A DNA stretch of 64,000 nucleotides from assembly GCA_020637215.1 (NCBI GenBank), contig JACJWI010000008.1, forward strand, positions 62,001 through 126,000, read 5' to 3'. The translations under genes were made by a program, and so were the position numbers. Origin of the DNA: Microthrixaceae bacterium (GTDB lineage Bacteria; Actinomycetota; Acidimicrobiia; Acidimicrobiales; Microtrichaceae). Below the pieces are notes generated by a model. It had not been told where the DNA came from and ran no database searches. It saw only the letters and a program-made list of their open reading frames with translations. Positions 1 to 9,982 of the stretch are shown here, piece by piece (within the stretch, counting starts at the first letter, position 1; every line of letters begins with the position of its first letter).

Positions 1-384
1 ACAGCGTACCAGCTGTCACGGTTCCTCGCCATCGAGTCCTGCGGGCAGTGCCCACCGTGCAAGCTCGGTTCCGGAGAGATCACCACGCACCTCGAGCGCA
101 TCCAGACCGGGGTCGGCACCGACGACGACATCGCCCGGATCGGCGGCTGGCTGGAGCGGGTCACCGACGGCAGCCGATGCTTCCTGGCCACCGAGGAGCA
201 GCGGCTCGTCTCCAGCGTGCTGCGGGCGTTCCCCGAGGAGTTCGCCGCCCACATCGAACAGCGGTCCTGCCCGCAGGAGCGACCCCGGCCGATGCCCAAG
301 CTGGTCGACCTCGCCGACGGTCGCGCCACCTACGACGAGACGTTCTGGCGCAAGCGCCCTGACTGGACCTACGAACCCGAGTGA
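1..384 (+). CDS. NuoF-type NADH dehydrogenase subunit, C-terminal fragment
   Basis: The reading frame is open from base 1 and stops at 382-384, so only the last 127 residues are present. They contain ESCGQCPPCK near residue 13, the cysteine motif that binds the N3-type 4Fe-4S cluster in NuoF/HoxF-like subunits, with a fourth cysteine candidate in SRCFLA near residue 58. In that family this domain passes electrons from FMN-bound NADH oxidation to the Fe-S chain. The tail after the cluster domain is longer than in typical NuoF and ends DWTYEPE. It could equally be a formate dehydrogenase beta-type or other diaphorase subunit, because the NADH/FMN domain lies outside the window. Confidence 0.75.
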   Translation, partial: TAYQLSRFLAIESCGQCPPCKLGSGEITTHLERIQTGVGTDDDIARIGGWLERVTDGSRCFLATEEQRLVSSVLRAFPEEFAAHIEQRSCPQERPRPMPKLVDLADGRATYDETFWRKRPDWTYEPE

Positions 385-423
385 CCCGGCCCCCACGGCG
401 GGGAGCCGGACCCACGCCGCCGA

Positions 424-843
424 TCAGGTCCCGACGAGCTCGACCGGTTCGCCGATCAGCTGCTGGGAGTGCACCCGGGCCACGTTCGCGGCCAACTCCA
501 GCGCGCCGTCCGCGGTCGGCCCGACCCACCCCGTCTGGACGGTCTCGCGGAACAGTCCGAGCCACCGCAGGAAGTGGGCGGGGGTGAACGGAACCTGCTG
601 GTGGACCAGCGCATGGGCTCGGAACGGGTTCCCGGCGTATCCTGGGACTCCGAGCAGGACCCGACACCAGAACGCCGTCAGCTTGGGAAGGTGCTCGGAC
701 CAGTCCACTCGGGCCACATCGTTGAACAAGGGGCCGAGCAGATCGTCCTGGGCCACATCGGCGTAGAAGCGACGGACCATCTCGGCGATCTCCTCGGGAG
801 AGTCCAGATCCCGGGTCGGTTCCGGTCGTGGCGCGTCTCGCAT
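424..843 (-). CDS. Group III-like truncated hemoglobin
   Basis: A 139-residue protein with the compact globin pattern: FYADVAQDDLLGPLF at the N-terminus, then FWCRVLLGVPGYAGNPFRAHALVH, where the last histidines sit at the expected proximal heme position, then an H-helix ending ARVHSQQL. Truncated globins bind O2 or NO in the cytoplasm. The start at 843 follows the Shine-Dalgarno-like GAGAAGGG. A longer in-frame extension would run into the sufB leader and is unlikely. The gene diverges from sufB with an 82-bp gap, so the two may share control; a globin beside Fe-S assembly genes would fit a role under oxidative or nitrosative stress, which is inference. Confidence 0.8.
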   Translation of the reverse strand: MRDAPRPEPTRDLDSPEEIAEMVRRFYADVAQDDLLGPLFNDVARVDWSEHLPKLTAFWCRVLLGVPGYAGNPFRAHALVHQQVPFTPAHFLRWLGLFRETVQTGWVGPTADGALELAANVARVHSQQLIGEPVELVGT

Positions 844-880
844 GGCGGGTTCCCTTCTCGGACGATTGTCACTGTTTTCT

Positions 881-905
881 CTAGCCGAGACTAGATATAT
901 TATCT
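881..905. promoter_or_regulatory. Candidate operator/promoter between globin and sufB
   Basis: This short AT-rich island stands out in GC-rich DNA. It holds two overlapping dyads: CTAG-N6-CTAG at 881-894 and AGATA-TAT-TATCT at 893-905, which ends 20 bp before the sufB start. TATATT at 896-901 could be a -10 element. SUF operons are commonly controlled by Rrf2/IscR or SufR regulators, but no such regulator gene is nearby and the dyads do not match an operator I can name. Confidence 0.4.
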
Positions 906-925
906 CCCACGAACGAGGAGGCCAC

Positions 926-2361
<1,436 letters not shown>

Positions 2362-2362
<1 letters not shown>

Positions 2363-3108
2363 TGCTGTCCATCTCTGAGCTCACCGCCGTCGTCGACGGC
2401 AAGCGGATCCTCGACGGACTGGACCTGGAGATCGCCGCGGGCGAGGTCCACGCCATCATGGGCCCCAACGGCGCCGGCAAGAGCACCCTGTCCAACGTGC
2501 TCGCCGGCCGCGACGGATACGAGGTCACCGGACGCGTCACCCTCGACGGCGTCGACCTGCTCGGCCTCGAGCCCGAGCAGCGCGCCGCGGCCGGGTTGTT
2601 CCTCGCCTTCCAGTACCCGACCGAGATCCCCGGCGTCGGCAACATGTACTTCCTGCGCACCGCCCTCAACGCCGTGCGCCGCGAGCGCGGCGAACCCGAG
2701 ATCTCCGCGGTCGAGTTCCTGACCCTGGCCAAGGAGAACATGGCCCGCCTCGAGATGGACCCGGCCTTCCTCAGCCGCTCGGTCAACGAGGGCTTCTCGG
2801 GCGGCGAGCGCAAGCGCAACGAGATCCTCCAGATGTCGCTGCTGCAGCCCCGCCTGGCCATCCTCGACGAGATCGACTCCGGTCTCGACATCGACGCGCT
2901 GCGCATCGTCGCCAACGGCGTGGAGAGCCTCCGCAGCCCCGACCGGGCCATGCTGATCATCACCCACTACCCGCGCCTGCTCGAGTACGTCCGCCCCGAC
3001 CACGTCCACGTGCTCACCGACGGCCGCATCACCCGCTCCGGCGACCACACCCTCGCTCTCGAGCTGGAGGAGCACGGCTACGCGCCGTTGACCGGGAGCG
3101 CCCGGTGA
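2362..3108 (+). CDS. sufC: Fe-S assembly ATPase SufC
   Basis: An ABC-type ATPase of 248 residues that dimerises in the SufBC2D complex and drives its conformational change. Walker A GPNGAGKST is at residues 34-42, followed by the Q-loop LAFQYPTEIPG, the signature SGGERKRNEI and Walker B LAILDEIDSGLD with the typical SufC wording. Its ATG shares the final A of the sufB stop (TGATG), so translation is probably coupled. The gene order sufB-sufC-sufD differs from the sufB-sufD-sufC order I know from mycobacteria and streptomycetes. Confidence 0.95.
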
Positions 3109-4427
3109 CCTCCGACGCCGCGCTGCTCGAGCGGCTGGCTCCCACCGCGGGCGTCGGAGCCCGGGCCGAGCGGGGCCGGGCGTTCTTCGACGCCCACGGC
3201 CTGCCCGACCCCAAGGCCGAGGCGTGGCGCTACACACCGGTCACCGAGATCCGCGCCGCGCTGGAGCACGCCGTTCCCGCGCCGTGCGGGTCGACCTCGT
3301 CGACCGTCGCCGACCGTCCGCTGATCGACGCCCTCGCCGGCTCCCACGGAGGTCCGCGCCTGGTGTTCGTCGACGGGCTCTTCTCCGCCGAGTTGTCCGA
3401 CGTGGAGGCAACGCCCGGGGGTCTGTGGATCGGCGACGCCGAGGCCCTCCGACCCCGGCGCGCGCCCGGCGCCCCCGCCCCTCAGGACGAGCCCGCCGAT
3501 GGCTTCCACGCCCTCAACTGGGCTGCGGGCTCCGACGTCGCCGCGGTCCTGGTCGATGCCGACACCCACCTCGACGTGCCGGTCCACGTGGTGCACCTGT
3601 CCACGGCCGGCTCCACCACCTCCGCCGGCCCCGACGCCACCGCTGGCGCCGACGCCACCGTGACGCACCCTCGGACGGTGGTCCGCGTCGGTGCCGGATC
3701 GACCGCAGCGGTGATCGAGTCGTTCGTCGGAACGGGCGGCCCGTCGATCACGAACTCCTCGACGCGGGTCGTCGCCGCGGAGGGCGCCACGGTGACCTAC
3801 CACCGCGTGATGTCCGAACCCGCCGAGGCCATCCACGTCGGTCGGACCGGCATCGAACAAGCCGCACACTCCCGGGTGGCCGCCACCTCGGTCATCACCG
3901 ACGGCCGCATCGTCCGCAACGCCGTCGACGTGGTCCTGGGCGGCGACGGTGCCCGATCCGACCTCTCCGGCCTCTACCTGCCCACCGACCACCAGCGTCA
4001 CGACAACGTCGTCACCGTCGACCACGTGGCGTCGCACGGCACCAGCACCCAGCGCTTCAAGGGCATCGTCGACGACCACGGTCGGGGCTCGTTCAGCGGT
4101 CACGTCATCGTGCGCCACGGCACCGTCGGCACCGACGCCGCCCAGTCCAACCCGAACCTGGTGCTCACCCCCACCGCCCAGGCCGACACCCGACCCTGGC
4201 TCGAGATCTTCGCCGACGACGTCCGCTGCACCCACGGCGCCACCGTCGGCCGACTCGATGACGACGCCCTGTTCTACCTGCGGAGTCGGGGCATCCCGAC
4301 CGCCCAGGCCCGGGCCATGCTGATCGCCGCGTTCGCGGCCGAGGTCGTCGACTCCGTCACGCCCGAATCGCTCCGCGATCACCTGAGCACCTGGCTGCAC
4401 ACCCGTACCGTGGAGGTCTCGTCGTGA
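3105..4427 (+). CDS. sufD: Fe-S assembly protein SufD
   Basis: A 440-residue SufD, partner of SufB in the scaffold. The N-terminus has the SufD-type DAHGLPDPKAEAWRYTP motif. The C-terminal beta-helix region contains RFKGIVDDHGRGSFSGHVIV, followed by AQSNPNLVLTPTAQADTRP and CTHGATVGRLDDDALFYLRSRG; the histidine of CTHGA matches the conserved SufD histidine of the cluster site. The GTG start overlaps the sufC stop (GTGA). The middle of the protein is rich in Ala, Thr and Asp and less conserved, as is usual for SufD. Confidence 0.93.
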   Translation: MTSDAALLERLAPTAGVGARAERGRAFFDAHGLPDPKAEAWRYTPVTEIRAALEHAVPAPCGSTSSTVADRPLIDALAGSHGGPRLVFVDGLFSAELSDVEATPGGLWIGDAEALRPRRAPGAPAPQDEPADGFHALNWAAGSDVAAVLVDADTHLDVPVHVVHLSTAGSTTSAGPDATAGADATVTHPRTVVRVGAGSTAAVIESFVGTGGPSITNSSTRVVAAEGATVTYHRVMSEPAEAIHVGRTGIEQAAHSRVAATSVITDGRIVRNAVDVVLGGDGARSDLSGLYLPTDHQRHDNVVTVDHVASHGTSTQRFKGIVDDHGRGSFSGHVIVRHGTVGTDAAQSNPNLVLTPTAQADTRPWLEIFADDVRCTHGATVGRLDDDALFYLRSRGIPTAQARAMLIAAFAAEVVDSVTPESLRDHLSTWLHTRTVEVSS

Positions 4428-4972
4428 CCCAGGGTTGGAACCCGGTCCGCCTGTCGCGCGACTGCATGGCCACCACGGTCCCGGCCGGCCAGATGGTGCT
4501 GCTGTCCGAGGGCGGCGAGGTGGAGGTCGTCCAACAGCTCGGCGGCAGCATCACCGTGCGCACCGAGATGGGATCGCTGCTTCGACTCGACGGCGACGAC
4601 GCCGACGCCCTCGGCATCGAGCTGGCGGTCGACGACCGCGGCCTCGACCCCGAGGCCCCCTTCGAGATGAAGTACGTGTACGACGCGCTCAGCTCGGTCT
4701 ACGACCCCGAGATCCCCGTCGACATCGTCGAGCTCGGTCTGGTCTACCGCTGCGAGGAGACCGTCGGCCTGCTCGACACCCGGCGCATCGAGATCGACAT
4801 GTCGATGACGGCGCCGGGCTGCGGCATGGGCGACGTGCTGCGCGACGACGCGGCTCGAGCGGTGATGGCGGTGCCGGGCGTCGACGACGTCGAGGTCAAC
4901 ATCGTGTGGGACCCGCCGTGGACCATCGACCGCATGTCCGACGCCGCCCGCCTGCAGCTCGGGATGCTCTAG
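4424..4972 (+). CDS. sufT: SUF-associated DUF59/MIP18 protein SufT
   Basis: A 182-residue protein starting with GTG inside the sufD stop (GTGA). The first 90 residues form the SufT-specific N-terminal part (RDCMATTVPAGQMVLL). The rest is a MIP18/DUF59 domain with VYDPEIPVDIVELGLVYR, MTAPGCGMGD with its conserved Cys, and VWDPPW. SufT-type proteins help Fe-S cluster maturation or delivery. It ends the operon directly after sufD, where actinobacterial operons usually carry sufS and sufU first; both are absent here. Confidence 0.85.
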   Translation: MTQGWNPVRLSRDCMATTVPAGQMVLLSEGGEVEVVQQLGGSITVRTEMGSLLRLDGDDADALGIELAVDDRGLDPEAPFEMKYVYDALSSVYDPEIPVDIVELGLVYRCEETVGLLDTRRIEIDMSMTAPGCGMGDVLRDDAARAVMAVPGVDDVEVNIVWDPPWTIDRMSDAARLQLGML

Positions 4973-4980
4973 GCGGGCGG

Positions 4981-5352
4981 TCAGCCGGTCACGAGCACCA
5001 GGGCGAGGGCGACGACGAACACCACTTCGACCGGAACCGCCGTTCGGGTGTAGCGCTCACGCCATGCCCCGTCGACCGTCGCGCCGACGATGCGCGTCAC
5101 CAGGATCGCGGTGGCGATGACCAGCACACCGAGCAGGGCCTCACGTCCGAGCTGGCGGAACCCCAGGTATGCAACGAACCCGCCCAGCCCCAGGGCAAGC
5201 GCGCCGTAGTAGCAGCGAACCTCGGTGCGACCGGCCGGACCGTCTGGTCGGATGTCGTAGAACCCGACGGCCGACGGACGGATCAGAAAGGTCAATCCGG
5301 TGACTGCGAAGTAGCCGACCACCAAGACGACCGCGACATCGATCAGCTTCAC
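4981..5352 (-). CDS. Small four-helix membrane protein (DUF4345-like)
   Basis: A 123-residue hydrophobic protein with about four membrane segments: VAVVLVVGYFAVTGLTFLI, YYGALALGLGGFVAYLGF, ALLGVLVIATAILVTRIVG and VEVVFVVALALVLV. The arrangement with RPxxxGFYDI between helices 1 and 2 resembles the DUF4345 family of unknown function. The start is GTG. It is convergent with sufT, 8 bp away, and faces the same way as the MarR gene upstream of it. No catalytic motif is visible. Confidence 0.6.
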   Translation of the reverse strand: MKLIDVAVVLVVGYFAVTGLTFLIRPSAVGFYDIRPDGPAGRTEVRCYYGALALGLGGFVAYLGFRQLGREALLGVLVIATAILVTRIVGATVDGAWRERYTRTAVPVEVVFVVALALVLVTG

Positions 5353-5415
5353 CGCACCATCCTGGTCGACCGGACCGGAACGACGGCGCTCTCGCTCATG
5401 TCTCCGACGGCACCG

Positions 5416-5841
5416 TCAGCCGTCGAACGCGTCGACCAGGTCCGCCAGGTGGGTGCGGAACCGGCGCAGCTCGTCACGGTGCAGCACCGACAGCGACCGC
5501 AGCTTGTCATCACCCTCGGGGGTCAGCTCGACGTGCTGACGCCGATGGTCCTCGGTGTCGACGGCCACCTCGACCATCCCCGACACCACCGCCCGCTGGA
5601 CGAGCTCACTGGTCGAGTGCACCTTGAGCTGGAGCTGGTCGGCCAACTCGGTGATCGTCGGGCTGTCCGGGCCGGACCATCCCCGGACCGCCAGCATGAG
5701 CTGGTGCTGGTTGGGGGTGAGCCCCTCGGCCCGCGCCGCCTGCTCCGAGAAGCGCAGGAACTGCCGGAGTGCGTGGCGGAACGAAGCGAGCCGCCGGTAG
5801 TCCTCGTCGGGCAGGTCGGGCCCGCCCGGGGACGGACTCAT
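5416..5841 (-). CDS. MarR family transcriptional regulator
   Basis: A 141-residue winged-helix protein. The N-terminal dimerisation helix is followed by LTPNQHQLMLAVRGW, the recognition region TITELADQLQLKVHSTSELVQRAV and the wing DTEDHRRQHVELTPEG, a standard MarR layout. Its ATG overlaps the stop of the ClC channel gene by four bases (ATGA), so both are made from one transcript, and the regulator probably acts on that operon. The ligand cannot be inferred. Confidence 0.85.
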   Translation of the reverse strand: MSPSPGGPDLPDEDYRRLASFRHALRQFLRFSEQAARAEGLTPNQHQLMLAVRGWSGPDSPTITELADQLQLKVHSTSELVQRAVVSGMVEVAVDTEDHRRQHVELTPEGDDKLRSLSVLHRDELRRFRTHLADLVDAFDG

Positions 5842-7115
5842 CGCTTCTCCTCGCTCGGGGCGCGGGCCCGTTGCGACTCGATGACCGTCGACCGGTTGGT
5901 GAGCACCAGGGCGATCACCGAGGCCGCCAACGCGGTGGGTACGAGCGCCAGGCCGGCCATCTGAGCGACCACCAACGTCGACCCGAGCGGCGTCTTGGTC
6001 ACCCCGACGCACAGCGCCACCGCGAGCGCCACCATGAGCACGGTCGCGTTCGTGCTCGGCACCAGGAGGTGGATCAGTTGGCCGCCGGCGATGCCGATGA
6101 AGAACAGCGGGATGATGAAGCCGCCCTTCCACCGTCCGCTGAGGGTCACGATCACACCGGCGAACTTCGCGACGATGGCGACGGCGAGCGCGCCCACGGT
6201 CAGGCCCCCCGTCACGATCGACTCGACCTGCATCTCGCCGTTGGTCAGAGCGAAGGGTGACCACCAGTAGAGGGCCCCGAGCAGCGCCCCGCCGACCGCC
6301 GGCAGGACCGCCACCGGCACCCGACTCACCGCCCAGTGCCCCAGCCGGGCCGCCGCGGCGAACAGGAGGGCACCGCCGGCACCGATGACCCCGCACGCCA
6401 CACCCCAGAGCAGGTCGCCACCGGTGAGCTCTCCCACCGCCGGCAGCTGCCACACCGGCTCCAGGCCCAGCCCGGTCAGCCCGAAGTTGAGGGCGAAGCC
6501 GATCAGGGCGCCGACCAGCGCCGGAACCAGCGCCTCGTAGTACTGCAGCCCCCGCTTGTGGAGGATCTCCAGGGCGAACAACGCAGCGCCCAGCGGCGCG
6601 CCGAACAGGATGCTGAACCCGCCGGCCATGCCGGTGATGGTCAGGACCCGCATGTCGTGGGCGTCGAGGCGGAACCGACCGGCGACCCAGGTCCCGAAGG
6701 CGCCGTTGGTCTGGACCAGCGGGGCCTCGGGGCCCATCGCCCCTCCCGCACCGACGCACAGCAGGGACTGGGGGATGAGGGGGCGGATCTGACGCAGGTC
6801 CTCGGCGCCTCCGAGCACGTGGATGTTGTCGACCAGCAGCTCGACGTTGCCGCTGTCGCCCAGGAGCCGGGTGATCAGGGCGATGGCGATCCCGACGGTC
6901 ACCATGATGGCCGTCTGGCCGAGAGCCGCCCGCGAGCCGGGGCCGATCCACTCGGTCACCAGTCGCAGCGCGGCCAGGTAGGCAGCGCCGATCAGCCCGC
7001 CGCCCACGCCGACGATGAGCACCGGCACGGCCAGACCGGCGCGGAGCCGTGTGCTCTCGAGGCCGTCGCGGAACGTCCAGCGGGTCCCGTGGGGCCGGGG
7101 CGAGGTCTGGGTCAC
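5838..7115 (-). CDS. ClC-family chloride channel/antiporter-like membrane protein
   Basis: A 425-residue polytopic membrane protein with the ClC fold pattern. GAMGPEAPLVQTNGAFG corresponds to the GxEGP selectivity motif holding the gating glutamate, although the usual GKEGP reads GPEAP here. Further motifs are GMAGGFSILFGAPLGAALFALE and, near the end, GRWKGGFIIPLFFIGIAGG, matching the second pore loop (normally GGxFxPxLxxG). ClC proteins move Cl- or exchange it for H+. The GTG start at 7113-7115 has GGAGG just upstream. It is co-transcribed with the MarR gene that overlaps its end. Confidence 0.82.
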   Translation of the reverse strand: MTQTSPRPHGTRWTFRDGLESTRLRAGLAVPVLIVGVGGGLIGAAYLAALRLVTEWIGPGSRAALGQTAIMVTVGIAIALITRLLGDSGNVELLVDNIHVLGGAEDLRQIRPLIPQSLLCVGAGGAMGPEAPLVQTNGAFGTWVAGRFRLDAHDMRVLTITGMAGGFSILFGAPLGAALFALEILHKRGLQYYEALVPALVGALIGFALNFGLTGLGLEPVWQLPAVGELTGGDLLWGVACGVIGAGGALLFAAAARLGHWAVSRVPVAVLPAVGGALLGALYWWSPFALTNGEMQVESIVTGGLTVGALAVAIVAKFAGVIVTLSGRWKGGFIIPLFFIGIAGGQLIHLLVPSTNATVLMVALAVALCVGVTKTPLGSTLVVAQMAGLALVPTALAASVIALVLTNRSTVIESQRARAPSEEKR

Positions 7116-7141
7116 GCCTCCACGATAGATCGCACTACGAA

Positions 7142-7768
7142 CTATTCACCAGACGGTGCCGCTCGTTCCGGGCCGACCTCACCATCGGGCCGGACCAGGC
7201 CCCGCAGCAGGGCCCGGAGCGACCCCCGGAGCTCGTCACGTCCGTCGATGCCCAGCGCCACCCGACGCAGCTCGACGCCTTCGATCACCGCGGTGATGGC
7301 CGTCGCCGCGGCCTCGGGGTCGGGCAGCCTCAACGGCTCGATCGCCACGAGCAACAGGTCGTGCATGGCGTCGAGGGTCGGCGCCAGTAGATCCCTGATG
7401 TCGTCGCGGCGGGCCGAGTTGAGGAAGACCTCGAAGTGGCTGAGCAGCATGGTCAGGTCGCTGGCGGTGAACAGCTCGACCGCGGCGTCCACCAGCTCGT
7501 CGGCCGACGAGTCCGCACCGGCGAGCAGCTCCGCTGTCCGCCGGTAGTCGTCGAGGCGGCGCCGGTAGTGCTCCTCCAGCGCGGCCCGCTCGAGCTCGGC
7601 CTTGGAGCCGAAGTAGTAGCTGGTCGCCGACAGGCTCACTCCCGCCCGCTCCGCCACTGCCCGGTGCGACACGCCGGCCAGGCCCCGCTCCGCGATGAGC
7701 TCGACCACCGCGTCGAGGATCCGGTCCCGGGTCTCCTCGCTGCGGTCCTGTCGGGGACGGCGGGCCAC
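7142..7768 (-). CDS. TetR family transcriptional regulator
   Basis: A 208-residue TetR repressor. The N-terminal helix-turn-helix reads RILDAVVELIAERGLAGVSHRAVAERAGVSLSATSYYFGSKAEL, where YYFGSK is the family hallmark. The remaining helices form the ligand domain. The GTG start at 7766-7768 gives an N-terminus ARRPRQDRSEE typical of the family; longer in-frame extensions would enter the divergent gene. A perfect 14-bp palindrome lies 28 bp upstream of the start, between this gene and the divergent lipoprotein esterase, so it probably represses both. The ligand is unknown. Confidence 0.88.
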   Translation of the reverse strand: MARRPRQDRSEETRDRILDAVVELIAERGLAGVSHRAVAERAGVSLSATSYYFGSKAELERAALEEHYRRRLDDYRRTAELLAGADSSADELVDAAVELFTASDLTMLLSHFEVFLNSARRDDIRDLLAPTLDAMHDLLLVAIEPLRLPDPEAAATAITAVIEGVELRRVALGIDGRDELRGSLRALLRGLVRPDGEVGPERAAPSGE

Positions 7769-7795
7769 GGCCGGACGATAGCAAGCCGCTGTTCT

Positions 7796-7809
7796 AGGAC
7801 GATCGTCCT
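7796..7809. promoter_or_regulatory. Perfect palindrome, probable TetR operator
   Basis: AGGACGATCGTCCT is an uninterrupted 14-bp palindrome in the gap between the divergent TetR gene (start 7768) and the lipoprotein hydrolase gene (start 7857). TetR repressors typically bind such sites next to their own gene. The downstream bases TTTAAT and TACGGT could be part of the promoter of the hydrolase gene. Confidence 0.7.
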
Positions 7810-7856
7810 GTTTAATGCTACGGTCGTCCCGTCGAACCGACCACCGGGGGGTGTCC

Positions 7857-8723
7857 ATGTTGGGAACGCGACCGATCCAGCGGAGCCGGGCCGCGACCGC
7901 CGTCGCGGCCATCGCCGTCCTGTTGGGCACGACCCTCGTGGGCTGCTCGCCCACCCCGGCCCCGCCGAGCTCTCGCTGCAGCACCGATGCGCTCGTGCTC
8001 ACCTGCCCGCACAACTCGACCACGCTCGTCGCCGCCGGCGAGGCCCGGGTCGTGCACTGGCAGGTACCCCACGGCACCCCGCCCACCGGCGGGTGGCCGG
8101 TGGCCATCATGTTCCAGGGCACCCTCGCCACCGCCGCGCTGAGCTGGACGGCGTCGCCTCTCGAACCCTTCGGCGCCTACTACCAGACGCAGGTCGTCCA
8201 GGGGCTCCTCGACAACGGCTTCGCCGTGCTCACCCCCGAGACGCACCTGGCCGGGCTCACGTTCTGGGACACGAACAACCCGCTGGTTCCCGACTACTAC
8301 CAGTCCAACGACCACGCCCTGATGCTCACGATCTTCGACCGGCTGGCGGACGGGACCTTCGGAGCGGTGAACCCGGCCCGGCTGTTCGCCACCGGGATCT
8401 CCAGCGGGGGTTACATGACCAGCCGGATGGCGGTGTCGTACCCCGGCCGCTTCAAGGCGCTGGCCATCCAGTCGGCGTCGTACGCGACCTGCGCGGGGCC
8501 GCTCTGTTCGATCGGCCCCATCCCGACGGACCACCCTCCGACTCTGTTCCTGCACGGGAACCTCGACCCGGTCGTCCCGGTCGGAACGATGTGGGCCTAC
8601 GCCGGCGCACTGAACGCGGCGGGCCGCCCAACCCTGGTCGTGGTCGACCCGCTGTCGTTGCACCGTTGGATTCCGCAGGCCCCGGGCGAAGTCGTGAACT
8701 GGTTCCGGACCTACAACTCCTGA
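7857..8723 (+). CDS. Lipoprotein alpha/beta hydrolase (PHB depolymerase/esterase-like)
   Basis: A 288-residue exported protein. Residues 1-30 form a lipoprotein signal with lipobox LVGC (Cys30), so the mature protein should be anchored outside the membrane. The alpha/beta-hydrolase core shows the nucleophile elbow GISSGGY, an acidic residue candidate in HGNLDPVVPVG and a late histidine in LSLHRW, the order expected for a catalytic triad. The overall pattern resembles extracellular esterases of the PHB depolymerase/LpqC type; the substrate is uncertain. It diverges from the TetR gene and lies next to its probable operator. Confidence 0.75.
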   Translation: MLGTRPIQRSRAATAVAAIAVLLGTTLVGCSPTPAPPSSRCSTDALVLTCPHNSTTLVAAGEARVVHWQVPHGTPPTGGWPVAIMFQGTLATAALSWTASPLEPFGAYYQTQVVQGLLDNGFAVLTPETHLAGLTFWDTNNPLVPDYYQSNDHALMLTIFDRLADGTFGAVNPARLFATGISSGGYMTSRMAVSYPGRFKALAIQSASYATCAGPLCSIGPIPTDHPPTLFLHGNLDPVVPVGTMWAYAGALNAAGRPTLVVVDPLSLHRWIPQAPGEVVNWFRTYNS

Positions 8724-8759
8724 ACCGTCCCCCACACCGCCCGTCCATGCGACCGGGTG

Positions 8760-9935
8760 TCAGGACCCGATGAGGATCGACCGGTCCAGGTCGGCGACGT
8801 CGGTGGTGCCGGTCAGCGCCAGCGCGACGTCCATGTCGGAGCGCAGGACGTCGAGCACGTGGGCCACGCCGGCCTCGCCCCGAGCAGCGACCGCCCACGC
8901 CCAGGCCCGGCCGACCAGGCACGCCCTCGCCCCGAGGGCCAGGAACCTCACGACGTCGAGCCCGGATCGGACGCCGCCGTCGACGAGCACCTCGGTCCGG
9001 TCCCCCACCGCATCCAGGACCGCCGGAAGGGCCGCGACCGTCGACGGCACGCCGTCGAGCTGGCGACCTCCATGGTTGGACACCACCACGCCGTCCACGC
9101 CGGCGTCGACCGCCCGCCGGGCGTCGTCGGCATCGAGCACACCCTTGACCACGAGCTTGCCCGACCAGTTCCGGCGCACCCACGACACGTCGTCCCAGGT
9201 GACGGTCGGATCGAACTGGGCGTCGACCCACGACTTGAACGAGTCCGGAGTGCGTGCCCCCGGCACCGCCGACTCGAGGTTGCCGAACGTGAGCGGCTTG
9301 CCGCCGAGGGCGACCTCCTTGATCCAACGCGGGTGCGACGCCAGGTCCAGGCCCCGACGGATCGCTCCCCCCGGGCCGACGTCGCCGACCATGGCGTTGC
9401 GGACGTCGCGGAATCGTGCACCGACCACCGCCAGGTCGACGGTGAGGACCAGGACCGGTGACCCGACATCTCCGGCCTGTTGCATCAGACCCTCGGCGAA
9501 GTCGCGGTCGCGCATGACGTAGAGCTGGAACCACGGAGGCTTCACCGACGCCCGGGCCACCTCGTCGAGCCCGCAGATCGACACGGTGGACTCGACGAAC
9601 GGCACCCCGGCCGCAGTGGCGGCACGGATCGCCTGCACCTCGGCGCGGGGAGCGAACATGCCGGCGAGTCCGACGGGTCCGAGGATGACCGGCAGCGCCA
9701 GATCCTCACCCAGAACCGTCGTCGCGGTGCTCCGGGTGTCGACGTCGACCATCACCCGCTGGCGCAGCCGGATCCGCTCCAGATCGGCCACGTTGTCGCG
9801 CATGGTCGACTCGTCGTAGGCGCCGCCGTCGATGTAGTCGAAGAGCTGGCGGGGAAGGCGACGACGGGCGAGCTCGCGGTAGTCGCCGATGGTGGCCGGG
9901 GCCAGGCCGAGGGGTCGATCGGGAGCGAATCGCAT
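8760..9935 (-). CDS. FMN-dependent alpha-hydroxy-acid oxidase/dehydrogenase
   Basis: A 391-residue TIM-barrel flavoprotein of the LldD/glycolate oxidase/lactate monooxygenase family, which oxidises 2-hydroxy acids to 2-oxo acids. Key motifs are FDYIDGGAYDE near the start, LPVILGPVGLAGMF, the catalytic and substrate-binding SNHGGRQLDG, and the FMN phosphate motif DGGVRSGLDVVRFLALGA. The length is normal. The exact substrate (lactate, mandelate or other) cannot be told. The ATG at 9933-9935 is followed directly upstream by the 60-bp repeat array. Confidence 0.88.
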   Translation of the reverse strand: MRFAPDRPLGLAPATIGDYRELARRRLPRQLFDYIDGGAYDESTMRDNVADLERIRLRQRVMVDVDTRSTATTVLGEDLALPVILGPVGLAGMFAPRAEVQAIRAATAAGVPFVESTVSICGLDEVARASVKPPWFQLYVMRDRDFAEGLMQQAGDVGSPVLVLTVDLAVVGARFRDVRNAMVGDVGPGGAIRRGLDLASHPRWIKEVALGGKPLTFGNLESAVPGARTPDSFKSWVDAQFDPTVTWDDVSWVRRNWSGKLVVKGVLDADDARRAVDAGVDGVVVSNHGGRQLDGVPSTVAALPAVLDAVGDRTEVLVDGGVRSGLDVVRFLALGARACLVGRAWAWAVAARGEAGVAHVLDVLRSDMDVALALTGTTDVADLDRSILIGS

Positions 9936-9982
9936 GGCCGCGAGGCTAGGCAGCCCGTCGGGCCCGTGCGCCCCCAAACCCC

